A stretch of DNA of 64,000 bases from Zygaena filipendulae (GCA_907165275.2 OU015664.1:4240001-4304000); one strand, 5' to 3'; counted from the stretch's first letter, positions 47,004 to 58,246 are shown. Translations and numbers: made by a program. The notes: a model not told the origin generated them from the letters alone.

Positions 47004-47431
47004 CTGGGCCCTACGGTTTCGCCCCCGTAAGTTTCGGAATTCACGCAGGAACTCCAAAGAACCTAATTTCTCCTTGTAACATCAGCTTGTAACATCGTTT
47101 GATTTTTTTCAAGCCTATTTATATATATCTTTTTCTACTTTATAAAGATGCAGTAAAAGATTGACTTAAATAAGTCATAAAAAAAATATCACGCAAATTC
47201 CTTATTGCCAGTCAAAGTCCCGTCAAAATGATTTCAACCGTTTGGGTAATTAGCTGTTTTCTGCGTACATTTTGGAGTTGCCGCGGGAATTCCTTGATAA
47301 AAAGTGTCGTATGTCCTTCTCTGTACCCCTGACAACGTTTATGCCAAATTTCATGATGATTGGTTGAGGCGTTAAGGCGTGAAAGCGTAACACACAGACA
47401 GACAGAGTTACTTTCGCATTTAAAATATGGA
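47004..47431 (-). mobile_element. Two Helitron-like pieces
   Basis: A minus-sense 3' piece lies at about 47004-47070 (GGTTTCGCCCCCGTAAG). A more complete element lies at 47249-47431, with GGAGTTGCCGCGGGAATTCC, TTTCATGATGATTGG and GCGTGAAAGCGTAACAC blocks and a GA (TC) terminus at 47430-47431. Confidence 0.65.
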
Positions 47432-47522
47432 TAACAACTAAAAGTACTACTTAGAATGTCTAATAACTTTTATTGTAAATCAATGCCAGCAATTCTCTGA
47501 TATTTTTAAAAATACCTAGCAA

Positions 47523-47849
47523 AATGGGGATGTTGACTACTTTTGAAAATCAAAATTCTAACTAGTCCGTCAGTTAGAAAATAAAAAAACAATAAACACG
47601 TATTTTTTGCTTTTTCAAATAAATTAAAATATACAGAGATAAAGCGCATTAAAGTTTAGGGTGAGGGGGTCGTGATGTCACTAACCGCTAAAACCGCCAT
47701 ACAAACTGTCCGGATAATGACGTCACGCGGAATTTCAACTCAATGTATCGCTGTTATTTTTTGATTACGTAAAAAAAGAAAAAGATCGTGTCCAATATTT
47801 TTTATTAATCAACTAGACGGACTAAAAAAAATTAGTCAACATGCCCATT
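47523..47849 (+). mobile_element. CRE-bearing MITE, copy E, best-preserved termini
   Basis: The left end AATGGGGATGTTGACTA and the right end TAGTCAACATGCCCATT are inverted repeats with one mismatch. This is the clearest terminus in the family. The second CRE (ATGACGTCAC, near 47717) is intact; the first has become GTGATGTCAC, a CpG to TpG change. Confidence 0.85.
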
Positions 47850-47867
47850 GTACACAATATTCATAAT

Positions 47868-48047
47868 ACGAACGGTTCTTCGCTGTTTCACCTACGTTAA
47901 TTTCGAGTTCCCGCGGGAATTCTGAGATGAAAAGTATCAAATGTCCTTTAATGTACCATTGATATAGTGTATGCATTTCATGATAATCGGTTGAGTAGTT
48001 AATGTTTAAAAGTCTAACAAACAAAAAAACTCGAATTCACAATTAGA
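47868..48047 (-). mobile_element. Helitron-like element, eroded 3' end
   Basis: It contains TTCGAGTTCCCGCGGGAATT and TTTCATGATAATCGG, and the 5' terminus is near 48046. CTAG is absent. Confidence 0.6.
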
Positions 48048-48715
48048 TATTTTTTTAAAGTTCTTTATGTAATTATATTACAATGTGAATAAATGAACTT
48101 ATTCTAAATATACACGGCATATTGTAAATGTTACGTAGGCTAATAAATTCCTTTGTAAACACATAGAATCAGTAACACAAAAGATTAATAGAAAACAAAT
48201 TACTTACTTACACTCACATAAGTTTACATAGCAGGTTTGATAGTTATCCACTAATCACATTATACAGAACACTAATCACAATTAGATAATCATCGGATTT
48301 GATATTTTATAAAATAGTTAGGTACCAACTTAAACTTATAGTGGATAGTAATACCGGTTCCCCGTTATATTAATATTTGGCACACTTCCTTATAGTATAG
48401 TATAATAATATTATGTGAGTATACTATAAGTATATTAACTCCACAACCCTAGAGAATTTACCAAAATACCAACACACGTGTGTTCTGCGGAGAAATTCAA
48501 TATTCAGTTACCAGTAATGAAATTGGAGTTTGAATGCCACAGTGATTTCGATTATTGGATCACAGTTCAACACAATATTATATCAATAGGTGATACACAA
48601 TATATGTTGATATAGATACTTATTGTTATTGCTTCGACTACTGACTAGATAAAGGTTTCATGTTATATCATATTACAACGTTATAATATTATTAAGCCAC
48701 AACATCTCATAAGGT
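48048..48715. other. Non-coding tract, nothing recognised
   Basis: AT-rich, no frames of note. Confidence 0.5.
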
Positions 48716-49640
48716 ACTTGATACAAATAAGGCCTATGCTCAAATAAGGCCTATAGTGCGAAAAAGTCGTTTAATGTATTTACATCAAATATATATTGCA
48801 CGAACGTATAGACTACACCTCCACAACTCGGCAAATAGTGCGCGAGAGGCCCGCTCATGCTCACAGCGCCCGTGTTCGTCGGTCGTTCGTGGACGACGGC
48901 CGTTTTCATTGCGTGTTATTAATTTGTCGTAATTTCTATCGTATTTAATTACGGTATTTTTTAGAGTTTTATTTCAAGTTATGTACACGGTTTACATTAT
49001 AACTCATCGAAAAGGCAACTATGACTTTATTTTGTATTATTTAGGATATGTGAATTAATTATTGCGTATAACATGTATGAGGTATATGGTACGAAATAAG
49101 GCCTACTATTATATTATATATTATATGTATATATATAAATAATATATATTATATATTTTATATTATATTTAATAATATTTTTGAGAAAATATGTTCATTT
49201 TCTAATATTTGTTTGAATAGATAATATGTTGTTTTTTATAGTATTCTTTATTTCTTGTTAATATACGACGTCAAGTCTGACTAGCAATTTAAGTATAATA
49301 TTTAGTTACATAAATTAAAAAGTTGCACAAGGATCTCATGAAAACGTGATAAAAAACTCAGAAATACATAATTTTATAATGATTGATAGTTTAATAACAA
49401 TATTCCTATACTTTAAATATGTAGGCTTAATTAAGTCACTAGTTTTTAAAAAGGCCTAAAGCTAAGGTTTTACAATTATCTCATTTTAGTTGATTTTCAA
49501 TTGAAGATTATATAATGTTTACTTAATTCATAATAAAATATTAACCAAAAAAGAAGTCCACGCTTTTATTTATCACCTTCTTCGAATAATTTATCAAATT
49601 TTGAGTGTTTGAAATTAGGTAGGCCTTATTTGTATCACTT
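48716..49640. mobile_element. 917-bp DNA element, 17-bp TIR GATACAAATAAGGCCTA, TSD ACTT
   Basis: The left terminus 48720-48736 is exactly the reverse complement of the right terminus 49620-49636. ACTT lies immediately outside each (48716-48719 and 49637-49640). The AATAAGGCCTA core recurs inside at about 48742 and 49095. A GC-rich block at 48835-48900 lies in the left half; the rest is very AT-rich (long TATA runs near 49110-49170). No transposase frame, so it is non-autonomous. The superfamily is not assigned; 4-bp duplications are known for Sola, Chapaev and others. Confidence 0.8.
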
Positions 49641-49654
49641 ACCTTACAATATTA

Positions 49655-49935
49655 TTTATTTATTTATTTATAACTTTATTGCCTTACACAAATTATTTTG
49701 TTAGTACCTCGTTCTTACAGTTAATTATAACATAAATGATTCGTTTTTTTTCTTCTTAGTTGATGTAAGGACCGCCTTTAGCGGCGAAAGCCTCCTCCAA
49801 TGTTTTAAATTTTTTCCTATCTCTGGCAGTTCTACTCCACAATTTCCCCGCCACTTCAGTGATGTCATCGCTCCATCTTTTGTGTGGCCTGCCTGGTCTA
49901 CGTTTTTTGTTTATGAGGTACCAGTTTACGACTTC
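49655..49935 (-). pseudogene. 3' end of an RTE-like LINE
   Basis: In minus sense one frame reads VVNWYLINKKRRPGRPHKRW, SDDITEVAGKLW, then RTARDRKKFKTLEEAFAAKG and stops at 49756-49758. GRPxKRWxDDI...W...A.DR..W..LEEA is the usual C-terminus of RTE-like LINEs. An AAAT-type repeat tail follows at 49659-49672. The rest of the element is missing. Confidence 0.75.
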
Positions 49936-49981
49936 CTACAATATAGGTCATACAATATAGGTACTAATAACATTCTCCATA

Positions 49982-50425
49982 CTAGCTGGCACTCGCGGTT
50001 TCGTTCGCACGATCTTAAGTGTCCTACGTAAGACAAGGTAGACTACAACCCCATCTAATGTAAATATTAAATAATAAAAAAATGTCATATCTAATTATAC
50101 GTCATCGCGTCGGTTACAAAATGCTCGTGGTTTCGTTATATGGTACCGATTTATAAATTAAAATCATTTTAAGGGAGATGAGCTATTACCTAATACTTTT
50201 TCAAACGGTCATTTTTTGTTATTTTTGAAATTGTTAAAGAATAATTAACATTTTTTTTTTAAATTGTATAAACAACTTAGTTACGGTAATTTAGGAATTT
50301 CTGCGGGAATTCCGGATTGCAATATAGCCTATGACACAAATAACGTGGCTTTCTATTGGTAAAAGTATTTTACATTTACCAATCCAGAGATACAACCTCA
50401 TAAACTTTACCTCTTTATAATACAC
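49982..50425 (-). mobile_element. Diverged Helitron-like element
   Basis: CTAG at 49982-49985 begins the piece, with GGTTTCGTTCGCACGATC. A second block at 50290-50425 has TTCTGCGGGAATTCCGG and CCTCTTTATAATA, the 5'-type terminus. The middle is diverged, so this may be two elements. Confidence 0.5.
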
Positions 50426-51587
50426 ATATACTTGCCGCCTCCCGCGGTTGTTACAAGTTAATTTGGAAATAATAAATAGTATGTGAAAACTTTTTTTGTC
50501 GGATAATTTTACAAATTAATTTAAATTAGTATATAGTAAGAGGTTAAGACGTAAGTCGCAATTTACCCGTTTTCCCCATGAGGGGTAAGTTTTGTTAGTC
50601 AGTAGGTACCCTATGCAAATATTCAATCGGAGCTCGTTACAAAATAACGTTGTTAAATCGCATGCACTGTGGAGCAATGTTTATTAAATTCCTAGTAATG
50701 TGGGGAGGCAGACAATTAGGGTTGTACGGTGAACTGAGCTGTCTGTCAATTCAGAGGCCTATTCCACACGTTCATAATATATTTTTCATTACTCATACTC
50801 GGAAAGTAGGTCTGAAGTTGCCTGAGAAGCGGGTTGAAAGTAACCCTTTTCAGCCCTAGGGAGAATCGCTTTCAACTGACAACTGTCAAATTATTAAAAA
50901 AAAACTAGGTCTATTTTCACATTTCTATTGAACCATGTTTCAACTTTCTATACAGCCAGCGCGATGTAAAATTGAAATAACGTAAAGTTTAAGTAGGTAT
51001 TAATTAAAATAAAATTCACTCACTTTTTCTTAAGCTAATTCCTATTTATATTTTTTTATTTTCTTTAATTAATACTTAATAATTAGAGAAAATATTTTTT
51101 TTAGGTCGCCACAATGTAAATAAAAAATACTGGCTGAATAGCTAGCCGGCCAAAGAAAAAGAAATAGGTGGGAAAGTGTCAAGCGACTATCCGATCTTCA
51201 CTCATTTTTTCTTTAGCTAATTCCTATTTTTATTTTGACTTTCCTTGCATTCGTAATGAAAAGCACAGTGTTACCCTCGGGAGAAAGACTTTTTTAATAC
51301 AGTTGCTCAAAAAGTGGCGTATTGCAGGGACGTTTAGCGTTCGGGATGTGGGCTATTACATACTCGAGCTTTTTGTTTACCTTTCCCGAACTCGTGCGTT
51401 CTCTTTGCCAACTGTCAAAATGGCGACACGACTTTGACACACTTTTTGCATTGCGAAACGTTTCGCATTACTAATACGACTAGCGCCATCTCTTGATCAC
51501 AGTTGGAACTTAGTTGAGTTTGTTGTGTTTTTGATATTTTATTAAATTGCTTAATTTTTTCGTAACTGTATTAAAAATAGTTGTTCA
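50426..51587. other. Non-coding tract, nothing firm
   Basis: Plus-strand frames at 50650-50859 and 51168-51437 have no recognised domain. A TTGCGAAACGTTTCGCA near-palindrome lies at about 51451-51468. Confidence 0.4.
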
Positions 51588-51712
51588 GTACACGTGCGGA
51601 ACCGTCATTGCAACTAGTTCCGACTGTCAACCCTCACCTTCGGCTGCGCCTCGGCTCGGGTAGACATTTGTCGGAACTCTTTGCAATGACAGGCTTTCCG
51701 CACTTATAATGA
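51588..51712. repeat. Hairpin MITE with nested GC-rich stem
   Basis: GTGCGGAACCGTCATTGCAA and GTTCCGACTGTC on the left pair with GTCGGAACTCTTTGCAATGA and CTTTCCGCAC on the right. The centre (CCTCACCTTCGGCTGCGCC to CGGCTCGGGT) folds again. The borders and target duplication are unresolved. Confidence 0.7.
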
Positions 51713-52077
51713 AATATACTATTACTGTTACTTTCACCCCTAGGATAACAATGTACTATTAAGGCTTTCATTTTGTCAGGGATTTTCCATTACCTACTTA
51801 ATAGTGATTGTGTAAAAATGTAGTCCGTTGAAGTGCGAAGCATTTTATCTATGGGTGTCTTCTGTGGCTTATTAAACTGATGGACTGCACTTCATACAAG
51901 TGCAATTCCATGTTAATTGCGGGTCTCCTACGGAAGTCTGATTAACTTTTGATTTTTGGATTTTCTTTGTTAAAATGTTGTATTTTATTTTTCTATAGAC
52001 ATACTTATTGGCCAATTTTGGTTTAAATTCATTTATATGATGATGTGTGACCGAGTAACTAAAAAAATTGAGCATTT
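51713..52077. other. Non-coding tract, nothing recognised
   Basis: A short minus-strand frame has no recognised domain. Nothing else was seen. Confidence 0.5.
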
Positions 52078-52265
52078 AAGCATGTGACGTCACGCCTTAT
52101 ACTTAGTTATGACAAGATCCCATACGTGTTCACTCCTAAACTTTTTAATGTATTTCATTTTATCCGAGTATTTTTAAATGACTTGAAAAAGTAAAAAATA
52201 CGTCTGTATTATTATTTTACTATCTAACTGACGGACTACTTAAATAGAATTTTGATTTTTATACC
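52078..52265 (-). mobile_element. CRE-bearing MITE fragment, copy F
   Basis: GTGACGTCAC at 52084-52093, then the TTTTAATG and AAATACGTCTGTATTAT regions and TCTAACTGACGGACTACTTA match one half of the family. The other half is missing. Confidence 0.6.
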
Positions 52266-53068
52266 CTGCATCATGCCTATTCTATTAAAAGCTGCTAAAG
52301 TTCTGTGGTCGTCTTCCGTCAATCTAAGCGGACGACATGTTGGCGTGACACCAAGTCAGGCACAGTCCCAACGGCCGGTGGGTCGGTCGGTCGGTCGCGC
52401 CGACCCGGGCTCGTTCATGTGACAACATTGTTACGGTCCGCAAAAGGTCGCCATTTAAATTATATTGGTAGGTAACATTCGGAATTGCCTGATTCATTGA
52501 CATGGAATGCTTGGAATAACGAAGCTCATTTTGTTTTGCCTAGTAGTTATAAATTTTATTATATACGTAATTTTATATTTTATTAAAATGTGGCAGTAAA
52601 AAAAAAACATTTATTTGGAGAAGAAAAAGAGACAGGACAAAATTAACTAAATAATATATAATTACTCATTAAACTCACTACTCTGTTTTTAGCCATCAGG
52701 ACTCCAGAGATTCACAATAGCATGTAGATTAAAATATGAATGAACAAACAAAATTTGCAAAAGACATCGCCCCCAATACGCTCCAATTAAATTCGCACAC
52801 GGTCCTCAGATCCATATGTAATCCATAAAAAAATAAAAGAACTTTCCGATAATCTATATAGCCCTCGGCGGCGGAAACCTAATACTGTATGGCAAACTAG
52901 GGGGCGCGTTTCCGCAATAAAGTAGACTTTAAACACATGGGCGTTAACGGTAGGTAAATGTTTCAATGCCAGAATGGATTGGGAATATAACACATGATTG
53001 GTTTTGTTTTGAAGAAAGTCGGAACGCAATGCTTTCGTTTTAGCCGATTCTATATTCTTTATTAGGGT
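52266..53068. other. Non-coding tract with a GGTC microsatellite
   Basis: GGTCGGTCGGTCGGTCG at about 52381-52400 lies in a GC-rich patch (52310-52440). No gene is supported. Confidence 0.45.
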
Positions 53069-53135
53069 TCCATAACCAAATTACAAAAACGGAACCATTA
53101 CAATTTCGTCATGTCCGTCCGTTTATCGATAGGTC
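53069..53135 (+). repeat. Start of the AGGGTTCC interspersed repeat
   Basis: AGGGTTCCATAACCAAATTA, AAAACGGAACCATTACAA and TTTCGTCATGTCCGTCCGTT match a repeat start I recall as common in Lepidoptera. Truncated. Confidence 0.5.
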
Positions 53136-53168
53136 CATACCATTTTAATTCGAAACTACATATTAACA

Positions 53169-53373
53169 TCTATACTAATATTATAGAGAAGAAAGATTTG
53201 ATTTTTTGTTTGTTTGTTTGTTACGATTTAACTCAAAAACTAATGGACCGATTTCAAAATTCTTTCGCCATTAGAATGCTACATTATCCCTGAGTAACGT
53301 AGGCTATATTGTAATCCAGAATTCTCGCGGAAACTCCTAAATTATCGCGGGTAAAACTGCGGGGAAAAGCTAG
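53169..53373 (+). mobile_element. Helitron-like element, full length
   Basis: It starts TCTATACTAATATTATAGAG, ends GGGGAAAAGCTAG, and is flanked by A and T. Same subfamily as 1385-1590. Confidence 0.82.
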
Positions 53374-54221
53374 TTATACAATATAATCAATCACAATTCT
53401 ATCATTAGTTGAATCTTATTAGGTACAATAGTATCAAAGTTTAACGACTGACAAAAGTGTTTGCATATTATTTTACGCTCTTTCCTACTATATAGAACCT
53501 TTCAGTGTGCGTGGTCCGATAATGCACATGGACGGTTTTCTATTTATGAAAAAGCTTATAAAGGCTTTTGAAGGCTTAAAACAGGGTGCAATTGTACCTT
53601 TATAATACTTGTTTGTTACAATCAGCAATGATAATACACTGAACAGACACACTGAACTTTTTAGTTAGAAATCACAGTAGATATATTTCCTGAGTACCGT
53701 CGACCGTAGATCTGTGTAGCTGATCTATATGAAAATGGCTTTTTTCCCTAAGCAGGTACCTACTTACGTAATTTCTTAATATTTTAATTTGGTTTATTGA
53801 AGATCAACTTTTTCCTTTAATCCTTTAATCGCCAAGCAAAATTATACTGTTGTCATATAAAAGGAATTTTATTTTATTAAAACGCAATTACTGTAGATAA
53901 AATACAAAAACAACATTGTACGTTACGTATTATTAAATAAACAAATCATCTTTGTAACTTCGACATTGTACCCAAAAGTTTCTTTTAATAAATTATTACC
54001 CGTTGATTTTATGAAGGGCTTCGGGCGGTAATTTGATCGGCTCTCAAAATTAGCCCTCGGAGCTTTCCATCAACACAAAGGATTGGATAAAAGCTGACGA
54101 TCAATAGTCAAGTTGGTACCTACTGTAAACTGAGAGGCTGAACAAAAATCAATTAGTTCGAATATAGAAGAACAAAGTTTTAATAATTTTTTTGATAGAT
54201 ATGGAATATGATTATCTACTA
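53374..54221. other. Non-coding tract, nothing recognised
   Basis: AT-rich, no supported feature. Confidence 0.5.
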
Positions 54222-54539
54222 TCTTTAAACGAGCAATTCTTTATATATATACATAATCATACATATATTATGTATAATCCGAATCTCGGAAACGGCTCCA
54301 ACGATTTTCATGAAATTTTGTATGCAGGGGATTTCGGGGGCGATTTATCGATCTAGCTAGGTTTCATTTTTTGAAAACGTCGTTTTATCCGTGTTTTAGG
54401 TAATGGAAAATGAGTGCTGTTTTGCTACTTAACAACAGATGGCGTTAGGTTTCATTTTTATCCACAGAGAAAATAAAATTGACGATGTTCCGTACAAAGA
54501 TTTACCAAAAAAAAAAAAATACCGAGCAAAGCTAGCTAG
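54222..54539 (+). mobile_element. Helitron-like element, distinct subfamily
   Basis: It starts TCTTTAAACGAGCAATTC, contains CGGAAACGGCTCCAACGATT and GAAATTTTGTATGCAGGGGA, and ends ACCGAGCAAAGCTAGCTAG, between A and T. Its body is unrelated to the other copies. Confidence 0.75.
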
Positions 54540-55846
54540 TATGACAAAATTGTGTGTGAAATCAAGCTTTTTTGATTATTATCATAAATCTTGTTTAATT
54601 CTAATAAAAATATAAATAAAGGGAGCGATCGACAGTCGAGTCGCCTGCGCTCGGCCACGCTCGGTGCTCGCTCGTTCGCGAAATGTATAATAAAAAGTCT
54701 AACATAAGCCGGACACCGTTTATTTTGCCCGGACACACAATCAAAAATCCTATGTCCGGGCGCATGCCAACCCCAGTTGAAGATATATTAGTTCAAAGAT
54801 GATGACGTAATCATCGAGATAATATTAACTTGGTATCAATATCATTGCAACATGGAGAAACTTCTATATAACCTTAAAATATATCTATCATTTTCAACTG
54901 ATTACAGAGTTTATCGACCTTCTATGATACCTCGTGAGAGACAGCTTACTGACAGAGTCAATGTCAACGTTACACCCAAGTCCAACACAATATCGGCATG
55001 AAGTATCAAGCGCTGTCTGCGTCGATGGCGTCAATCCGCTTATACCACTCGCTTTTAATTAATGGTTACTGCTATAAGCCTTTATCGCTTGATTGACCTG
55101 ACTATCGAACCTAACAATCTCAATGCAGCACCAAGAACAACGTATGAAACTCGATAGATCGTATAAATTTCTTACTTAGGAACAGATATTTGGAAGAAAA
55201 ATTTCAAAATCAATATTTTCTTTTTTTTAAATATCATGCTCAATAAATAAATTATTTGATTAAAACCCTACGATGCGGGGAGCCTTCAATCACAGAAGAA
55301 ATTCCCTAATGACTTCGCAGTAATAAATAGGCTCACTAGTAAAGTAATAGGTATTTTGTGTGAAGGAGGCGTTTAAAATAAACCAATGTAAATCAAGATA
55401 ATGTTATCGAAGTGTTCTCGGTCTGATGGAAATCAATAATGATAAATTTTAATGACCGTATTTGTTGTGGAATAGTATTACAGTTTAGAATTGCAAGAAG
55501 TAATTCATAGTTGAAGAAAAAAGCGGATGAAAATAATAAGAAAAGTACGTAAATAACTGTGATAATTATCTTTCTGTGAACGGAATTCATAGTATGAATA
55601 TAGGCCTGTTTTTTCACGTCATATGAGTAAATAGGGAATTGATGTTGTTGAATCATTGCAAAATATACCTAACAAGTCAGCAGACATAAGGAATCCTTAG
55701 TAACGTGTAAGAACATCGAACTAATGATGAGTCAGACAAACGAAGGCACTGTGGGGTGATCCGATTTCCAATACTTTCCAGTAACAAACGTATAAAACTA
55801 ACAATAACGTGAAAAGTAATGAAATTTTCATGATTTTATTTTATTA
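54540..55846. other. Non-coding tract, nothing recognised
   Basis: AT-rich with a GC-richer patch at 54620-54680. No gene supported. Confidence 0.5.
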
Positions 55847-56060
55847 CTAGTTGTGCCCCGCGGTTTTACCGGCGTTAATTTCAGAGTTCCTGCGGGAATT
55901 CCGGGATAAAAAGTACCCTATGTGTTAATCTGATGTTAAGCTGTATTATTGTAAAGTTTCATTTAAATCCATCCACTAGGTTTGCGTGAAAGAGTAACAG
56001 ACATCCATCCATACATACATACATACTTACAAACTTTCGTGTTTATAATATTAGTATGGA
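55847..56060 (-). mobile_element. Helitron-like element, full length
   Basis: In minus sense it starts TCCATACTAATATTATAAAC and ends with a GTAAAACCGCGGGG hairpin arm and CTAG (55847-55850), between A and T. A CATA microsatellite is inside near 56008-56025. Confidence 0.82.
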
Positions 56061-56159
56061 TTTTTTCACAAAAAATTTAATTTCGTCTAAACTCTAAAGT
56101 ATTTATCAAATAAATACAATTCTCAAAAAAGCGCATAAAACGTCATCCTTCAATATTAT

Positions 56160-56320
56160 GAAACAGGTCGTCCGCGGCGTCTGTTTGTCTGTTCGCGATA
56201 AACTCAAAACCTACAGAACAAATTTTCATGCGGCTTACACCAATAGATAAAGGGATTCAAGAGGAAGGTGTACATCTATAGTTCAACCTAGAAATTATCG
56301 CGGGGGACAGCTACAGCTAG
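56160..56320 (+). mobile_element. Decayed Helitron-like element
   Basis: GTCTGTTTGTCTGTTCGCGA and AAACTCAAAACCTACAG, with a 3' end ATTATCGCGGGGGACAG and CTAG before T (56317-56320). Confidence 0.6.
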
Positions 56321-57230
56321 TATATTATATATTAGTTGGATTTTTTTGTTTGTTGTGAACCAAAGCAAATCTTTGCACAAAGTGGAACAGCGGTACGCAC
56401 ATTAAAGTTAAGTGGAACGCTCATATGAGTGGTTATTTAACAGGCACTTTGCAACAATTAACACTGGCGCCAATTGTGAAGCGTCAATGGACAGAGGCAT
56501 GCAAGCACTGTGAAGCAATACGCGTAAGTCGTAACCATTCAAAGTTTATGGAATGTAATGTGTTTTTGATACGACCAACTATATTCATTAAATCGGTTCA
56601 AGGCTTCAGTTTGAGCTATGAACAATTTATGTAGTAACCAAAGATAATGTTTTTCTTCGTAGAATTTTGATAAAAAAAAAATTAGTCAAATAGCCTATTG
56701 TAGATATAGGTATGGGCATCAATCGCTTGGAATTAAACCTGAAAAAACCTGCCATTTTCGGGTTTACACTCAGGTTGATTGCCCATCTATAATGAGAAAA
56801 TTATAATGTGAATCTTTGAAAGTTTATATATTCTCTTGAACGATCACTAAAGTTTTTGCTTAATAATTCTTTCAACTTTCTCGCTATGTCGATACCAAAG
56901 AAGCGACGAGAAAAAAATAACGACGAAATCCTCTCACACGCACCAAAACTGCGTAGGCAGTAAAAAGATACCAACTAATGACCATTTCACTGTTGCCACG
57001 CGCGCGACTCGTGAGTAATTACTGCAAATTATCGCATTGCCCACGACGCATCGGCGCGGCGGTGTGGTCCGGCCGGTGGCTCATTAGAACAGTTGAGTGG
57101 AATACTCGAGCTGTTTTATTGTGCAAATCAGTTGGGCCAATTAGCATAACAAACAGCGCGGTGTACGCGCCAGCTCTAGCGAGGGTTGCTTGGTATCGAA
57201 CACACGTCCAGAGTCCAGACCCCTTAGTCA
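56321..57230. other. Non-coding tract with a MITE end
   Basis: The CRE-type MITE end (TTAGTCAAATAGCCTATTGT) appears alone at about 56682-56702. A GC-rich patch at 56990-57220 has long frames on both strands but no recognised domain or splice sites. Confidence 0.4.
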
Positions 57231-57473
57231 AGTTGAAACTCAGACCAAATAAAAACTAAAGACGGAACGTCTCGAACAACGAAGTGAAGCCGGCTAATGC
57301 ATGTGGTGCTTAGGAAAGTGCCACAACGATTCCCAGGTATGGTGTCTTTTTCTTGGAAGTGTGTGCGTGTTTCTGTGTACGTGCACGGCAAAAAGACACC
57401 AGTCTTTTTCCTGGCTTCACTAGTTTGTTCTACGCGTTCTGTCTTTAGTTTTTCTTTGGTCTGAGAGTTGAAA
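57231..57473. mobile_element. hAT-like MITE (227 bp) with 8-bp target duplication
   Basis: The 8-bp repeat AGTTGAAA flanks the element at 57231-57238 and 57466-57473. The ends are CTCAGACCAAA and TTTGGTCTGAG, extending into ~60-bp imperfect inverted arms (ACTAAAGACGGAACG versus CGTTCTGTCTTTAGT). An inner stem GGTGTCTTTTT/AAAAAGACACC lies at 57341-57351 and 57390-57400. An 8-bp duplication fits the hAT superfamily. No coding capacity. Confidence 0.9.
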
Positions 57474-57479
57474 ATCAAT

Positions 57480-57614
57480 TATCGTTAACGCATAGAAAGC
57501 TAAGAAACGCATCTACAAGTCACGTGATAACGTAATATCGTCCAATCAAAAGTTCAGTTTTGCGTGACCACGTGACAACGATTCCGTTCATTAGTTTCCT
57601 ATCCGTTAACGATT
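57480..57614. mobile_element. Second short MITE with ATCGTTAACG ends
   Basis: ATCGTTAACGCATAGAAAGC on the left mirrors the right end CCTATCCGTTAACGAT. CACGTGATAACG and CCACGTGACAACG form part of the inner arms. It lies 6 bp from the target duplication of the hAT-like MITE. The target duplication of this element is unresolved. Confidence 0.75.
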
Positions 57615-58060
57615 GTAGATTGTCAACTTGGCTAAGAAGGCTGGAGCGACAAGTCGCGCTCACCAGACCGTATATTTTTTAGCAACACATAATATTTATT
57701 ATACATTGACTTTCGTATATGGAATGGATACCTACATATTGCGCAACGTTTACGTAAAAGAAAAGATAGGAGTTTTATTATATTTTGAGACATATGAAAG
57801 CATGTCAGTCAGTCAGTAGCCTCGGTAGGTAATATACGGAACATAATTACCTTGTTAAAAAATTTACATTTGTGTTATTTGCGTAACGTATGATGTTAGG
57901 GGCTAACGATCCACTTGATGAAACCCACTTGAGTGACCAGTGACTTTAGTTTGTTATGTTTAAACTAAGCATGAGTTCGTATTGGTGTACCTATAGGTAT
58001 AATTATAGAATTTGATTAATCACAAAAACAATCAAAATAATCTTGCAATGTCTACAGAGT
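57615..58060. other. Non-coding tract, nothing recognised
   Basis: No gene or repeat supported. Confidence 0.5.
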
Positions 58061-58065
58061 TCAAT

Positions 58066-58100
<35 letters not shown>

Positions 58101-58246
58101 TTTTGCACTATTCGGAAAACTTACAGCTAGATAATATACAAAGTAGATTACAGAGAATAGTTAAAAATAAGGCCAATTACCAGCTTCCACATATTACTAC
58201 CAATAATAAAAACTTGAAAAACAAAGCTTTTGAGGAACATAAGTAA
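58061..58246. repeat. TTTA microsatellite beside a possible LINE fragment
   Basis: About ten TTTA units at 58064-58102. The plus-strand frame after it reads ENLQLDNIQSRLQRIVKNKA, which has the L..IQ..L.RIV pattern found near the C-terminus of Jockey-group reverse transcriptases. This is too short to be sure. Confidence 0.4.

Noticed and set aside
56978..57259. Frames on both strands in a GC-rich patch as a gene
   Set aside because: Both strands are open, which is expected in GC-rich DNA, and the 3' end runs into a MITE.
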